DNA of 64,000 nt from Nitzschia sp. pyKryTriq1 (taxonomy: Eukaryota; Bacillariophyta; Bacillariophyceae; Bacillariales; Bacillariaceae): assembly GCA_956465555.1 (NCBI GenBank), contig OY101128.1, positions 558,001-622,000 on the forward strand. The letters are read 5' to 3'. The notes below the pieces were generated by a model. That model was not told where the DNA came from, ran no database searches, and was given only the letters and a program-made list of their open reading frames with translations. Within the stretch, counting starts at the first letter, position 1, and every line of letters begins with the position of its first letter. Position numbers and translations under genes: made by a program. Positions 29,601 through 39,710 of this stretch are shown piece by piece.

Positions 29601-29756
29601 CGCGGCGGCGATGACAGCAGCAGGACCAATGCTGTTCTTCCATCTCGCCGGTCTTGCGTGTACCCTTATGGTCATACTACTACTACTACTAGTAGTAGTA
29701 GTAGTAGGCATCAAAGAATCATCATCTATCGAACCTATCGAGATGACCCCTGGCAA
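26631..29756 (-). CDS. S9A prolyl-oligopeptidase / oligopeptidase B-like serine peptidase
   Basis: Up to 1,041 residues. The C-terminal catalytic domain has the nucleophile motif GRSAGGLLVA, a following Asp region (GWKDPRVPYWEP) and the catalytic His in RAGHSFGSNRS, in the usual S9 order. It is preceded by HVRGGGELGTQWHESG, typical of oligopeptidase B/prolyl oligopeptidase. A beta-propeller domain fills the middle. The family cuts short peptides, often after basic residues or proline. The N-terminus is longer than usual, with a hydrophobic stretch and a later GGVDAFAI resembling a plastid junction. Start uncertain: the ATG at 29756 reads through an (ACT)n(AGT)n palindrome at 29676-29706, and the ATG at 29675 avoids it. 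Ser/Asp homopolymers are frequent. Confidence 0.88.
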   Translation of the reverse strand: MPGVISIGSIDDDSLMPTTTTTSSSSSMTIRVHARPARWKNSIGPAAVIAAALIIAILRSFFTARICACAAFHHHYFCLILDASSSSSSSSSRSALWLLRPLGGVDAFAIIRTRRIIPSSTCVGLVCSTKKTDDDDDDDGETTTTTTTLLLFNSTTRSSSTLPPPIAKRDEDCVVLFGGEKSALSPLALNKDDNSNNDPALFSETGEPRINISWLDPPIKVPDPYGWMRVREEDDDDDDDEKQKRVMDHIEKENRYTEQFFSSQREGDDGGHRRQRLHQDLVREYLNLHGESSSSSSSSQKDDDDHNAEISQLYLHGDDGSYYYTKRLSNQPYPLHCRVKAQYNSTPFEMFQNEQVILDENEIAKQLLSQECDDSSRQDSYFAIHSVIPIFVSSSEGEKDTDNCSSLSGVAFSVDLVGDESYTIFVRDSQTSHLRKVAEHTSGTIECVNGDQNYRYSLHYVQLDPVLHRPFQWVQWQQQQQQQQGQQSPPSSFQDVSESEYYTVLHTEPNERYWCDLSQTSDGKYLLWKCETSSAIGGAILALDLCSTKKNFLVNDRRPSLIKVSSFNTTNNFVLDHRHGQWWLLDRNCGEAWSSAHHHQLFTSSCADASIWTPVTWRFPRTMTLDDEGSTSTRMLSFDHMMTFADHVVVQGRQQDGLQRIWVLTPAVDVEENQEWNARPLIWDEDDDSSKNRNEPVLPNYVAMARKQAFHSDLCILTYESMVTPRQILQVNLTTTTDQYQTSSSSSLSSITTLYEQTIPGYCKTDFVCKRLEVPSRDGITRIPVSLVYHKKKNKKKKSVSSFPCPLHLLGYGAYGHSLEPSFSTLRIPLLKRGVICAVAHVRGGGELGTQWHESGKGVFKENSIHDFCDVAKWLVEHNWTKPECMAAEGRSAGGLLVASAMNQNPDLFRCVVLGVPFVDILCTMADSTLPLTALEWDEWGNPHTQEGFHSIGGYAPMHNIAANKVYPSCLLIGGWKDPRVPYWEPLKFAAALRHSTLAEEGRPILVKIDTRAGHSFGSNRSKYFEELAWIYTFVLDQIAQ
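29676..29706. repeat. ACT/AGT trinucleotide palindrome
   Basis: A TACTACTACT...AGTAGTAGTA inverted repeat able to fold into a perfect hairpin. It lies at the extreme 5' end of the oligopeptidase gene, between its two candidate starts. Confidence 0.7.
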
Positions 29757-31201
29757 AATAACTCAATTACGAAGTATCTGTACCGGTACGGTAGACAGAG
29801 GAAGTCAATAATCCTTGCGATCCCATCATCGCGAGACCATCATCATACCAGGTACTGTACCGGTACCCGGTACCGGTATCGAACATCATTAGTCGTCGCG
29901 GCGGTCCGAGCATTAAAGATACAAATACAGTACGTACAAGGTACAGGTATTCTTGTACCGGTATGATACCAGCAACGCACTCGCTATGGGGTAAAAATGA
30001 GAATGGGCGACGGGCAGACGGTCTCACATGAAAAAGCCTCTACCGGTACTGGTACCTGGTACCGGTACGGTACCAGTATACTTCGTATCAATGTAAGATA
30101 TTTACTTAGAAACCAAATAATAACGTCTGACTCGCCGGGTCAGCTCACAAAAGAGGTCGCTACCACCATCAGACCTTGCCTTAGTTTCAACAACTATTTC
30201 TAGTAGTACTTTCAACAAAAGTAGTGTTGAAACTATGCGGCGAACGCTCTAGTTGTGAAGATACATATAGCAGCCAGCAAAAGGCCAGCCAAGAGAAGGA
30301 CGAGAAAGGCACTAACTGCCGCCAGAAGCAGCAGATTCGATGGACAGACAGCAGAAGGCAGCTCAAATGCACGAAAAGCGTTTTACATATGCCCCCTCGT
30401 CTTGGGTCTTGGGTCGGTACTCTACTTGGTATCAACAGATTCTTGGCTCCTTGCTTCTGTTACACCAATTTTCCGGATTCCCGAATTTGTGGAGAGATTC
30501 CGGATTCTGAATCTGTAGAATCAAGTGATTTTATGAATCAATCCCTGGTAAAATTTATTTCTACAGTAAGATATTTTCTCCATTAAGCGTGTCGATCGTT
30601 GGCGAGAATACAGTAAATACTCGGCGGAACTCGAGTTGACAATAATTGACAAGTTTTGCTGACAAAAAAGTCATTTATTATCGACGGTTTCATGCATCCA
30701 AAAGTCGCGGAGTACTACGGTAAGTAGTATGTAGTAATAGTACTGACTTTATACACCATCGCCCAAGATTGCTTGTGTCTTGGAGGCGGGGCTGAGATAT
30801 CAAACGTATTGGCATAAATCTAGTTGATCAAGACATTGGGGCATATGCATAAAAAGCACTATGGGCATATACAGGACATGTTGACAAATATTGGAGACAA
30901 AAGGCCCTTCGTCGATAAAATAATGAGAAAAGTGGGCCCCACGCTATTACGTACAGGTACGCCCCACGATCGACCGGCGAACCAAGATCAGTCAAGATTG
31001 AAGATTCTTCGAGGCAAGACCCTTCGCATTGCATATTATTTAACGGCATTTTTCACAATTTTTGGATCAATTTTTGGATACTGCTGTTGTGTTCCACGCA
31101 CAGCACCCACGGGTTCAGGTTGACCTTCCAAACACTGATTTGATCTCATAAAAACAAAGCCTGACTAGGACAATTCCTCCGTCTACAAACAAAACGAAAA
31201 G
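29757..31201. other. Intergenic region, source part of the local tandem duplication
   Basis: 1.4 kb upstream of PhoX-like gene A. TACCGGTA words lie at 29781, 29858, 29871, 29956, 30041 and 30060, the densest cluster in the window. Segments 29813-29845 and 30245-30395 recur in diverged form at about 34999-35032 and 35043-35180, upstream of gene B. A 99-residue frame (30824-31123, +) has no support. Confidence 0.5.
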
Positions 31202-34005
31202 ATGAAGACCGAATATCGCTGCTTCTTGCTCTCTATCCTCGCCGTTTCAATGGCGACAGCACAAACGCTGACGGACCTAACGAACAACATGGGCCAGCGT
31301 GCCTACGGACTCTGTCAAGGAGATTGCGACAGGGATTCAGACTGCGATTTCGGATTGAACTGCTTCCAGCGCAGTGGAACTAAGACGGTGCCTGGCTGCG
31401 CCGGTTCAGGAACCAGTGGTACTGACTATTGCTACATCCCACCTTCAGGAAGTCTCGTCATCACCGGGGACGAAGAGGAACCAGTGGGTGCCTTCCCTCT
31501 TCAAGCATGCCAGGGCGACTGCGATTTCGACAGTGACTGCCAAGGTCTTCTCATGTGCTTCGAAAGAACCGGAACGGAAGCCGTACCTGGATGCACTGGC
31601 TCTGGTCAGAGCGGTAACGACTACTGTTATGATGCTGGTGCGACTGTGACCACCCTCCAACTGATGGGCGACAATGGCAGCCCTGCGGCTCAGTTTCCTC
31701 TGGGAAAGTGTCATGGTGACTGTGACTCGGATAGTGATTGTGCGGGTTCTCTTATTTGCTTCCAGCGCGGGGCTCTTGAACCTGTTCCAGGGTGCGATGG
31801 AGTAGGACGCAGTGGCTCAGATTATTGGTAAGTCCAGTTTCGCAAGCTCGATTCAGTTTGGAGAAATTGATTCACCTTCTCATCTTTCATCACGCTTTCT
31901 TTGTGCAGCTACGACCCTGCCCCTCCCGTCTCATCGCCGACAAACGCTCCTGTTACTCCAGCCCCAGTTCCATCGCCGACCAACGCGCCTGTTACTCCAG
32001 CCCCAGTTCCATCGCCGACCAACGCTCCTGTTACTCCAGCCCCAGTTCCATCGCCGACCAACGCTCCTGTTACTCCTGCACCTGTCCCGTCGCCCACTAA
32101 TGCACCTGTCACTCCTGCCCCAGTCCCAACGCCAATGCTTTCCCTTCAAGACCTAGGTAACAATGGCGCTCCAGCAGGTGTCTTTCCACTTATCGAATGT
32201 GCAGGAGACTGCGACAATGACGGTGAATGCGCCAGTGATCTCAAGTGCTTCCAGCGAAGTGGATTGCAGCCTGTTCCAGGATGCAATGGATCGGGATCGT
32301 CTGGTACGGACTATTGCTACAGCCATTACACCGGATACGGCACCCTTACCATCGCTGGCGATAACGGTAGCCCGGCGTCGGCCTTCCCGCTCCAAGTTTG
32401 TCAAGGCGACTGTGATTCAGACGACGATTGTGGCCCGGGCTTGTATTGCTACCAGCGAGGGTCCGACTCCACCTTTGTCCCCGGTTGCGTGGGATCGCCG
32501 GACGGTGCCAAAGATTACTGCATCAACCCCAACAAAATCACCGGCCCCACTCCCGCGCCAGTGTCCGCACCAACATTCGCTCCTGTCGACCCCACTCCAA
32601 CACCGCCCGGCGTCACCTACCGACCCGGTGACAAGACCGTATTGATGGAGGGACTCTCCCTCTCGACAGGTCTCACAGCAAGAAAGATTGCCACCAAGAA
32701 TCTCCCGGTCCAGTACGACATTGGCGGTCAGTCAACTGACGTCTTCCACACCGCCCCCGATGGTGCTGCTATCTTCGAGGATAAAGTTACTGGCGAGTAT
32801 GTCTATGCTTCCAACTCCGAAAGCTCGACGGATGGAGGCGTGGGCTCCATCCGATTCAATGCCCAAGGTCAAGTCATTGGGTATCAGCGACTCAAGTTCC
32901 GCGATCCTGTCACGGGCGTTGCCAGCACAACCAAGACGTCACGCAACTGCGGTGTCGGTAAGACGTATTGGAACACTCTCATGACATGCGAAGAGAAGTC
33001 CGATGGAGGTGTGTGGGAGGTGGATCCATGGGGTAACGAGCCAGGTCGAAAGACACAAATGGTCGCGCAGGGTAGAGCCTATGAGAGCGCTGCCTATGAC
33101 AACCGTAATGTGAACAATCCTGTCTTTTACATCACCACCGACGAGACTACCGGCCCCTTGGTGCAGTACACTCCCGCTCCATCCGTGGTAGCTACGGCCA
33201 TCACCACTGGTAACTATTCTCAGGTGCTTCACTCCGCTGGTGGAACGTACAGATACTTCAAAATCGATTCCATCACCCAGAACTCCGACGGTACAGCGAC
33301 CGGTTCCTATTCATGGACAACTGATGTGCAACAAGGAAACGACTCGGCCGGGACCTATCACAAGAACGGCGAGGGTATCGACATTCGGGGTAACCAGCTC
33401 TACTACACCACGAAGACAGACAAACTGCTCTGGATCATCGATCTGGATAGTAACAACTGTGAGTTCACCAAGCCATGCCGTGGCACATCCTCATGCAAAC
33501 TAATGTCACTTTCACGTTCCGATTTCTCACCGAGCCTGCTCTCCTTTTTTCTTGTATCGTCTTTTTCAACCCAACAGTCTCTCGCTCTAGCACTGTTAGT
33601 GGAGCATTTGATTCTCAGCCCGACCAGGTTGCCCGTGTCCTTGACTTCGGCAATGGGTCCACCGACGGTATCTTGTACTTCTGTGAGGATGGCGGAGACG
33701 AATGCGGCGTCCACGGCCGCGATGCTCAAGGTCGCTTCTTCACCATCCTTGAGGACGGCACCGGAGCCTTTTCGGGGGAGACAACCGGTCTTGCCTTCTC
33801 TCCAAACGGTATGTTTATGTATGTTTCGTTCCAGAGTCCTGGGATCATATTCGAGATCAGTCGAACGGATGGATTCCCGTTCTATGGGGCGACCTTGGAT
33901 ATCAAGTACCATGCCGACGGAGGCCCCAATGCCTTCCGAGACCGTATGCTGTTTGAAGACAACGCCAAGACATGCGAAACCAACACCGAACTCTGTTCGC
34001 ATTAG
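31202..34005 (+). CDS. Secreted six-Cys-module + PhoX/DUF839 protein, copy A (3 exons)
   Basis: Exons are 31202-31827, 31909-33458 and 33578-34005 (introns of 81 and 119 nt). The product is 867 residues. The signal peptide ends SMATAQ. Three modules of about 65 residues follow, each with GDCDxDSDC, a CFQR-like segment and VPGC...DYCY, six cysteines in all. Then comes a Pro-rich linker of repeated APVPSPTNAPVTP units, two more modules, and from about residue 446 a PhoX-like domain. DUF839 hallmarks are NCGVGKTYWNTLMTCEE, VWEVDPWG, YFCEDGGDE and GLAFSPNGMFMYVSFQSPG. Bacterial PhoX is a Ca/Fe alkaline phosphatase. An extracellular phosphatase or a carbohydrate/wall-associated protein is inferred; metal ligands were not verified. 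Its 3' part is almost identical to copy B. Confidence 0.9.
31810..33986 (+). repeat. 2,177-bp near-identical repeat, copy A
   Basis: Matches 37321-39497 at a constant offset of 5,511 bp. The only difference I found is an intronic T (33546) versus C (39057). It starts near the end of exon 1 and stops 19 bp before the stop codon's last base, so it covers exon ends, both introns and all of exon 2. Flanks on both sides are clearly more diverged. Confidence 0.93.
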
Positions 34006-35958
34006 AAAAAACGTTGAGGTACCATGTTAGCTACTTGTCAAATGATAATAGAATAATTTGCAGAATGAATCGTCTCGTTGTTTCCTCTACTAGATTAGTG
34101 CGTGCATTGTACTGTACGATGAGTCTATTATAACTTTGAACTTGTTCTTCGAAGCCTTCCTTCATTTTTTTCTACTGCCGGGATGACTTATCAATATTGA
34201 TGCTAATGGGCAGCGGCATAATATGAGTACGCGATCTCGTATTTGCTTGATGTCATTATCTATGTTTAGCAAGACGGAGAATGATGAGTCGCTTAGCTTC
34301 TCGCTCTGTCACTAGTAGTAGACAAACTACCGGTACTCTAGAGTACTTGTAGTCTGCTAGCATCAGTAGTCTGCGGTACCAGGTACGATACCAGGTACTG
34401 GTTTTCCGCTGTGTGTTGTGATCTTGTGAGAAGTTTAAAATATCCTTTTTTGTTACGTACAGTACGTAGTAGATTACACCCAAAAGTCCAAACGACGCTC
34501 TGCTCTGAGCCTTGTTTGAACCCTACCGGTACTGAAAGTCATCGTAGGACCGCAATTATTAGCGTGGTGGCGATGACAGCAGCAGGACCAATGCTGTTCT
34601 TCCATCCCGCCGGTCTTGCGTGTACCCTTATGGTCTTACTACTACTGTGAATGTAGTCGAAAAATAATCTACCATAAAATCTACTAACAATAACACGGGG
34701 TTCTCATCTCCGAAATCGTACAAGTCGGTGCGCTCTCACCCCTTTTGGACGCGAAATGCGTCAAGTCGGTTGGAGAGCCGAAAGCACACGGTGGGCACGC
34801 GGTGTCAACAAGTCGCGAAACACAACAGTAGCTAGTATTATGATGCATCTCGTAGCAGTACTTGTACAACTACTTGTACTTGTACTCGTCTCTACTCTAG
34901 CTAGAGCTACTAGCTAGTAGTAGAGTAGAGAGCTGAGGTAATTTAGTAACTACTGTCACTCTAGTAGTACTAAGTACTATATTGCCAATAAGTCCCATCA
35001 ATCCTTGCGATCCCATCGCGACCATCAGCATCGAACACCATTGAAGCAAGATAGTGTAGTGCAGCCAAAGGCGAGCCAATAAAAAGGACGAGAAAGGCAC
35101 TGCATGCCAGAGAAGCAGACAGACAGAAGCCGCAAGGCGTCCTGCGCAAATGCACGAATAGCGTTTACACATGCCTCGCTCCTCCGCTCTAAATACAACT
35201 TTTAAATCATGACACCGCAAGGTGATTGGGCCTCTTTGGGTCGTTGTGAAGGAAGGATCGCTCAGTTTTTTCGTGGCTGTTCTCGGGGGCTTCCGAACTG
35301 AAGTTGACAAACAACTACTAAATAATTTACCAAGGCAGGTACCAGTACCGATTAGTGTGGAATGCTTCGAGGCGTGATGGGGTCGTAGTAGAAATTTTTT
35401 GACTAGTCACGGTTCCGAAAGTCGCAAAGTAGAGACAGACCAACGTTTTAGCAAGACGGAGGAGAATGATGAGTCCTCGCTTAGCTTCTCGCTCGGGTCA
35501 CTATATAAATAACACCAGTATTCTAGGGTACTGGTATTCCGCGTTGTGTTGTGATCTTGTGATCGGTTAAAAATACGTATCCTTGTTCTTTTTTTTTAAA
35601 CGCAAGCACCCAAAAGGCCCAACGCAACCGAAGGTCTTGGTGTTTGGAACAACCCGAAGCCAAAACCTATAAATCTTGCACAATGATACGCGTGATGAGC
35701 TCCTTCGAAGTCGACGGAAGGTCCTTTTATATGCCCTTCAAACTTGGGTTGTCTTGGAGGGTGCTTTATATATACAAAAATTTCCAATAAATATTCCCTG
35801 CATTGGTGAGGAACAGGTCGAAAGGCCAAAGGTGTGTTCGTGAAGCGATCCAATTTCGATTGATGGCGGTCGTGGCTTGATTTATTGTAGCACTTTTTTC
35901 TCGTGGTTGCTCTCATCTCACAAATTTCAAAGCCTGCATTAATACAAGCAAAGTAAAA
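34006..35958. other. Intergenic region with nested duplications
   Basis: 1.95 kb between copies A and B. It contains a fragment of the oligopeptidase 5' end, copies of the sequence upstream of gene A, and an internal repeat: 34266-34500 resembles 35452-35625 (both carry AGCAAGACGGAG, CTTAGCTTCTCGCTC, GTTGTGATCTTGTGA and an ACCCAAAAG segment in the same order). TACCGGTA words lie at 34328 and 34524. Confidence 0.6.
34541..34649 (-). pseudogene. Duplicated 5' fragment of the S9A peptidase gene
   Basis: About 109 bp that closely match 29579-29690, the N-terminal coding end of the oligopeptidase gene (same orientation, about 95% similar by eye). Similarity stops within the ACT repeat. The fragment has no start or continuation. 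It marks one breakpoint of the tandem duplication that produced the A/B pair. Confidence 0.8.
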
Positions 35959-38900
35959 ATGATGAAAATTGATTATCGTTGCTTCTTGCTCTATGCCCTC
36001 GCCGTTTCAATGGCGACAGCTCAAACGCTGACGGACCTAACGAACAACATGGGCCAGCGTGCCTACGGACTCTGTCAAGGAGATTGCGACAGGGATTCAG
36101 ACTGCGATTTCGGATTGAACTGCTTCCAGCGCAGTGGAACTAAGACGGTGCCTGGCTGCGCCGGTTCAGGAACCAAGGGTACTGACTATTGCTACATCCC
36201 ACCTTCAGGAAGTCTCGTCATCGCCGGCGACGAAGAGGAACCAGTTGGTGCCTTCCCTCTTCAAGCATGCCAGGGCGACTGCGATTTCGACAGTGACTGC
36301 CAAGGTCTTCTCATGTGCTCCCAACGATCGGGGACTGAAGCCGTACCTGGATGCACCGGCTCTGGTCAGAGCGGTAAAGACTACTGCTATGACGCTGGTG
36401 CCACTGTGACCACCCTCCAACTGATGGGCAACAATGGCAGCCCTGCGGCTCAGTTCCCTCTGGGAAAGTGTCACGGTGACTGTGACTCGGACAGTGATTG
36501 TGCTGGTGAGATGCTTTGCTTCCAGCGCGGGGCTCTTGAACCTGTTCCAGGGTGTGATGGGGAAGGAAGCAGTGGTTGGGACTACTGGTAGGTTGATGTT
36601 CCTGATTGTCTTTGACCAATCGTTCACTCCTCTGACCATTCATCGTATTGTGATGTCTTTGTATCTAGTTACCTCCCAAGCTTGCCATTGACTGACCTTA
36701 CCAATAATCTTGGTCAACGTGCCTACGCTAGATGCCAGGGAGACTGTGACAGCGATTCTGATTGTGCGGTAAGTACCACATAGAAGGAAAATGTTGCGCA
36801 ACGATTTTCAGTGGCAATATGTTTGCTCACTGTTCCTTCCATCGTGCCTGTTGAGAAAGTTTGGCCTTGGTTGCTTTCAACGCAGCGGAACTGAAACCGT
36901 TCCTGACTGTGACGGTGCGGGAAGCAGTGGAACGGACTATTGCTACCTTCCACCTGCAGGAAGTCTTATCATCGCCGGCGACGAAGAGGAACCAGTGGGT
37001 GCCTTCCCTCTTCAAGCATGCCAGGGCGACTGCGATTTCGACAGTGACTGCCAAGGTCTTCTCATGTGCTCCCAACGATCGGGGACTGAAGCCGTACCTG
37101 GATGCACTGGCTCTGGTCAGAGCGGTAAGGACTACTGCTATGACGCTGGTGCCACTGTGACCACCCTCCAACTGATGGGCGACAATGGCAGCCCTGCGGC
37201 TCAGTTTCCTCTGGGAAAGTGTCATGGTGACTGTGACTCGGACAGTGATTGTGCGGGTTCTCTTATTTGCTTCCAGCGCGGGGCTCTTGAACCTGTTCCA
37301 GGGTGTGATGGGGAAGGAAGCAGTGGCTCAGATTATTGGTAAGTCCAGTTTCGCAAGCTCGATTCAGTTTGGAGAAATTGATTCACCTTCTCATCTTTCA
37401 TCACGCTTTCTTTGTGCAGCTACGACCCTGCCCCTCCCGTCTCATCGCCGACAAACGCTCCTGTTACTCCAGCCCCAGTTCCATCGCCGACCAACGCGCC
37501 TGTTACTCCAGCCCCAGTTCCATCGCCGACCAACGCTCCTGTTACTCCAGCCCCAGTTCCATCGCCGACCAACGCTCCTGTTACTCCTGCACCTGTCCCG
37601 TCGCCCACTAATGCACCTGTCACTCCTGCCCCAGTCCCAACGCCAATGCTTTCCCTTCAAGACCTAGGTAACAATGGCGCTCCAGCAGGTGTCTTTCCAC
37701 TTATCGAATGTGCAGGAGACTGCGACAATGACGGTGAATGCGCCAGTGATCTCAAGTGCTTCCAGCGAAGTGGATTGCAGCCTGTTCCAGGATGCAATGG
37801 ATCGGGATCGTCTGGTACGGACTATTGCTACAGCCATTACACCGGATACGGCACCCTTACCATCGCTGGCGATAACGGTAGCCCGGCGTCGGCCTTCCCG
37901 CTCCAAGTTTGTCAAGGCGACTGTGATTCAGACGACGATTGTGGCCCGGGCTTGTATTGCTACCAGCGAGGGTCCGACTCCACCTTTGTCCCCGGTTGCG
38001 TGGGATCGCCGGACGGTGCCAAAGATTACTGCATCAACCCCAACAAAATCACCGGCCCCACTCCCGCGCCAGTGTCCGCACCAACATTCGCTCCTGTCGA
38101 CCCCACTCCAACACCGCCCGGCGTCACCTACCGACCCGGTGACAAGACCGTATTGATGGAGGGACTCTCCCTCTCGACAGGTCTCACAGCAAGAAAGATT
38201 GCCACCAAGAATCTCCCGGTCCAGTACGACATTGGCGGTCAGTCAACTGACGTCTTCCACACCGCCCCCGATGGTGCTGCTATCTTCGAGGATAAAGTTA
38301 CTGGCGAGTATGTCTATGCTTCCAACTCCGAAAGCTCGACGGATGGAGGCGTGGGCTCCATCCGATTCAATGCCCAAGGTCAAGTCATTGGGTATCAGCG
38401 ACTCAAGTTCCGCGATCCTGTCACGGGCGTTGCCAGCACAACCAAGACGTCACGCAACTGCGGTGTCGGTAAGACGTATTGGAACACTCTCATGACATGC
38501 GAAGAGAAGTCCGATGGAGGTGTGTGGGAGGTGGATCCATGGGGTAACGAGCCAGGTCGAAAGACACAAATGGTCGCGCAGGGTAGAGCCTATGAGAGCG
38601 CTGCCTATGACAACCGTAATGTGAACAATCCTGTCTTTTACATCACCACCGACGAGACTACCGGCCCCTTGGTGCAGTACACTCCCGCTCCATCCGTGGT
38701 AGCTACGGCCATCACCACTGGTAACTATTCTCAGGTGCTTCACTCCGCTGGTGGAACGTACAGATACTTCAAAATCGATTCCATCACCCAGAACTCCGAC
38801 GGTACAGCGACCGGTTCCTATTCATGGACAACTGATGTGCAACAAGGAAACGACTCGGCCGGGACCTATCACAAGAACGGCGAGGGTATCGACATTCGGG

Positions 38901-39516
38901 GTAACCAGCTCTACTACACCACGAAGACAGACAAACTGCTCTGGATCATCGATCTGGATAGTAACAACTGTGAGTTCACCAAGCCATGCCGTGGCACATC
39001 CTCATGCAAACTAATGTCACTTTCACGTTCCGATTTCTCACCGAGCCTGCTCTCCTCTTTTCTTGTATCGTCTTTTTCAACCCAACAGTCTCTCGCTCTA
39101 GCACTGTTAGTGGAGCATTTGATTCTCAGCCCGACCAGGTTGCCCGTGTCCTTGACTTCGGCAATGGGTCCACCGACGGTATCTTGTACTTCTGTGAGGA
39201 TGGCGGAGACGAATGCGGCGTCCACGGCCGCGATGCTCAAGGTCGCTTCTTCACCATCCTTGAGGACGGCACCGGAGCCTTTTCGGGGGAGACAACCGGT
39301 CTTGCCTTCTCTCCAAACGGTATGTTTATGTATGTTTCGTTCCAGAGTCCTGGGATCATATTCGAGATCAGTCGAACGGATGGATTCCCGTTCTATGGGG
39401 CGACCTTGGATATCAAGTACCATGCCGACGGAGGCCCCAATGCCTTCCGAGACCGTATGCTGTTTGAAGACAACGCCAAGACATGCGAAACCAACACTGA
39501 AATGTGTGTGCAATAG
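35959..39516 (+). CDS. Secreted six-Cys-module + PhoX/DUF839 protein, copy B (5 exons)
   Basis: Exons are 35959-36587, 36669-36768, 36860-37338, 37420-38969 and 39089-39516. The product is 1,061 residues. It has the same plan as copy A: signal peptide ending SMATAQ, Cys modules, Pro-rich linker, two modules and a PhoX-like domain. It carries three extra modules, eight in total against five. Introns after modules 3 and 6 split the same codon, TG|T or TG|C, the Cys of DYCY, in phase 2, so the extra block (exons 2-3) is symmetric and can be added without changing frame. The smaller intron 36769-36859 is phase 0 within module 4. The N-terminal signal region differs from copy A in several residues, and the last four codons differ. 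Function as for copy A. Confidence 0.88.
37321..39497 (+). repeat. 2,177-bp near-identical repeat, copy B
   Basis: Partner of 31810-33986, with one intronic difference seen. The repeat ends abruptly at both sides. Confidence 0.93.
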
Positions 39517-39710
39517 ATTTAAATACAATATAGTAAAATGACGACGAAAAATCCGAATGATTTCTTGTTCCTATTTAGAACAGCCTTCATCGTTCCTACC
39601 AAGCAGGTCCGTAAACGGCGGAACAGAAGCAATATTCCTGCTGCGTTTCCCTAGAGGGACTCGCAAAATTTGTAGTGCATTGCTCCGGAGGAGTGTCAAG
39701 AAATAGCTTC

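Noticed and set aside
30824-31123. 99-residue plus-strand frame before PhoX-like gene A
   Set aside because: No counterpart upstream of gene B, no domain, no splice logic.
31909-32112. Minus-strand repetitive frame (Thr-Gly-Ala-Leu-Val repeats), also at 37420-37623
   Set aside because: Mirror image of the Pro-rich linker of the PhoX-like genes; no independent support.
35596-35916. 106-residue minus-strand frame before gene B
   Set aside because: Lies in duplicated intergenic sequence, with no counterpart upstream of gene A and no recognisable domain.
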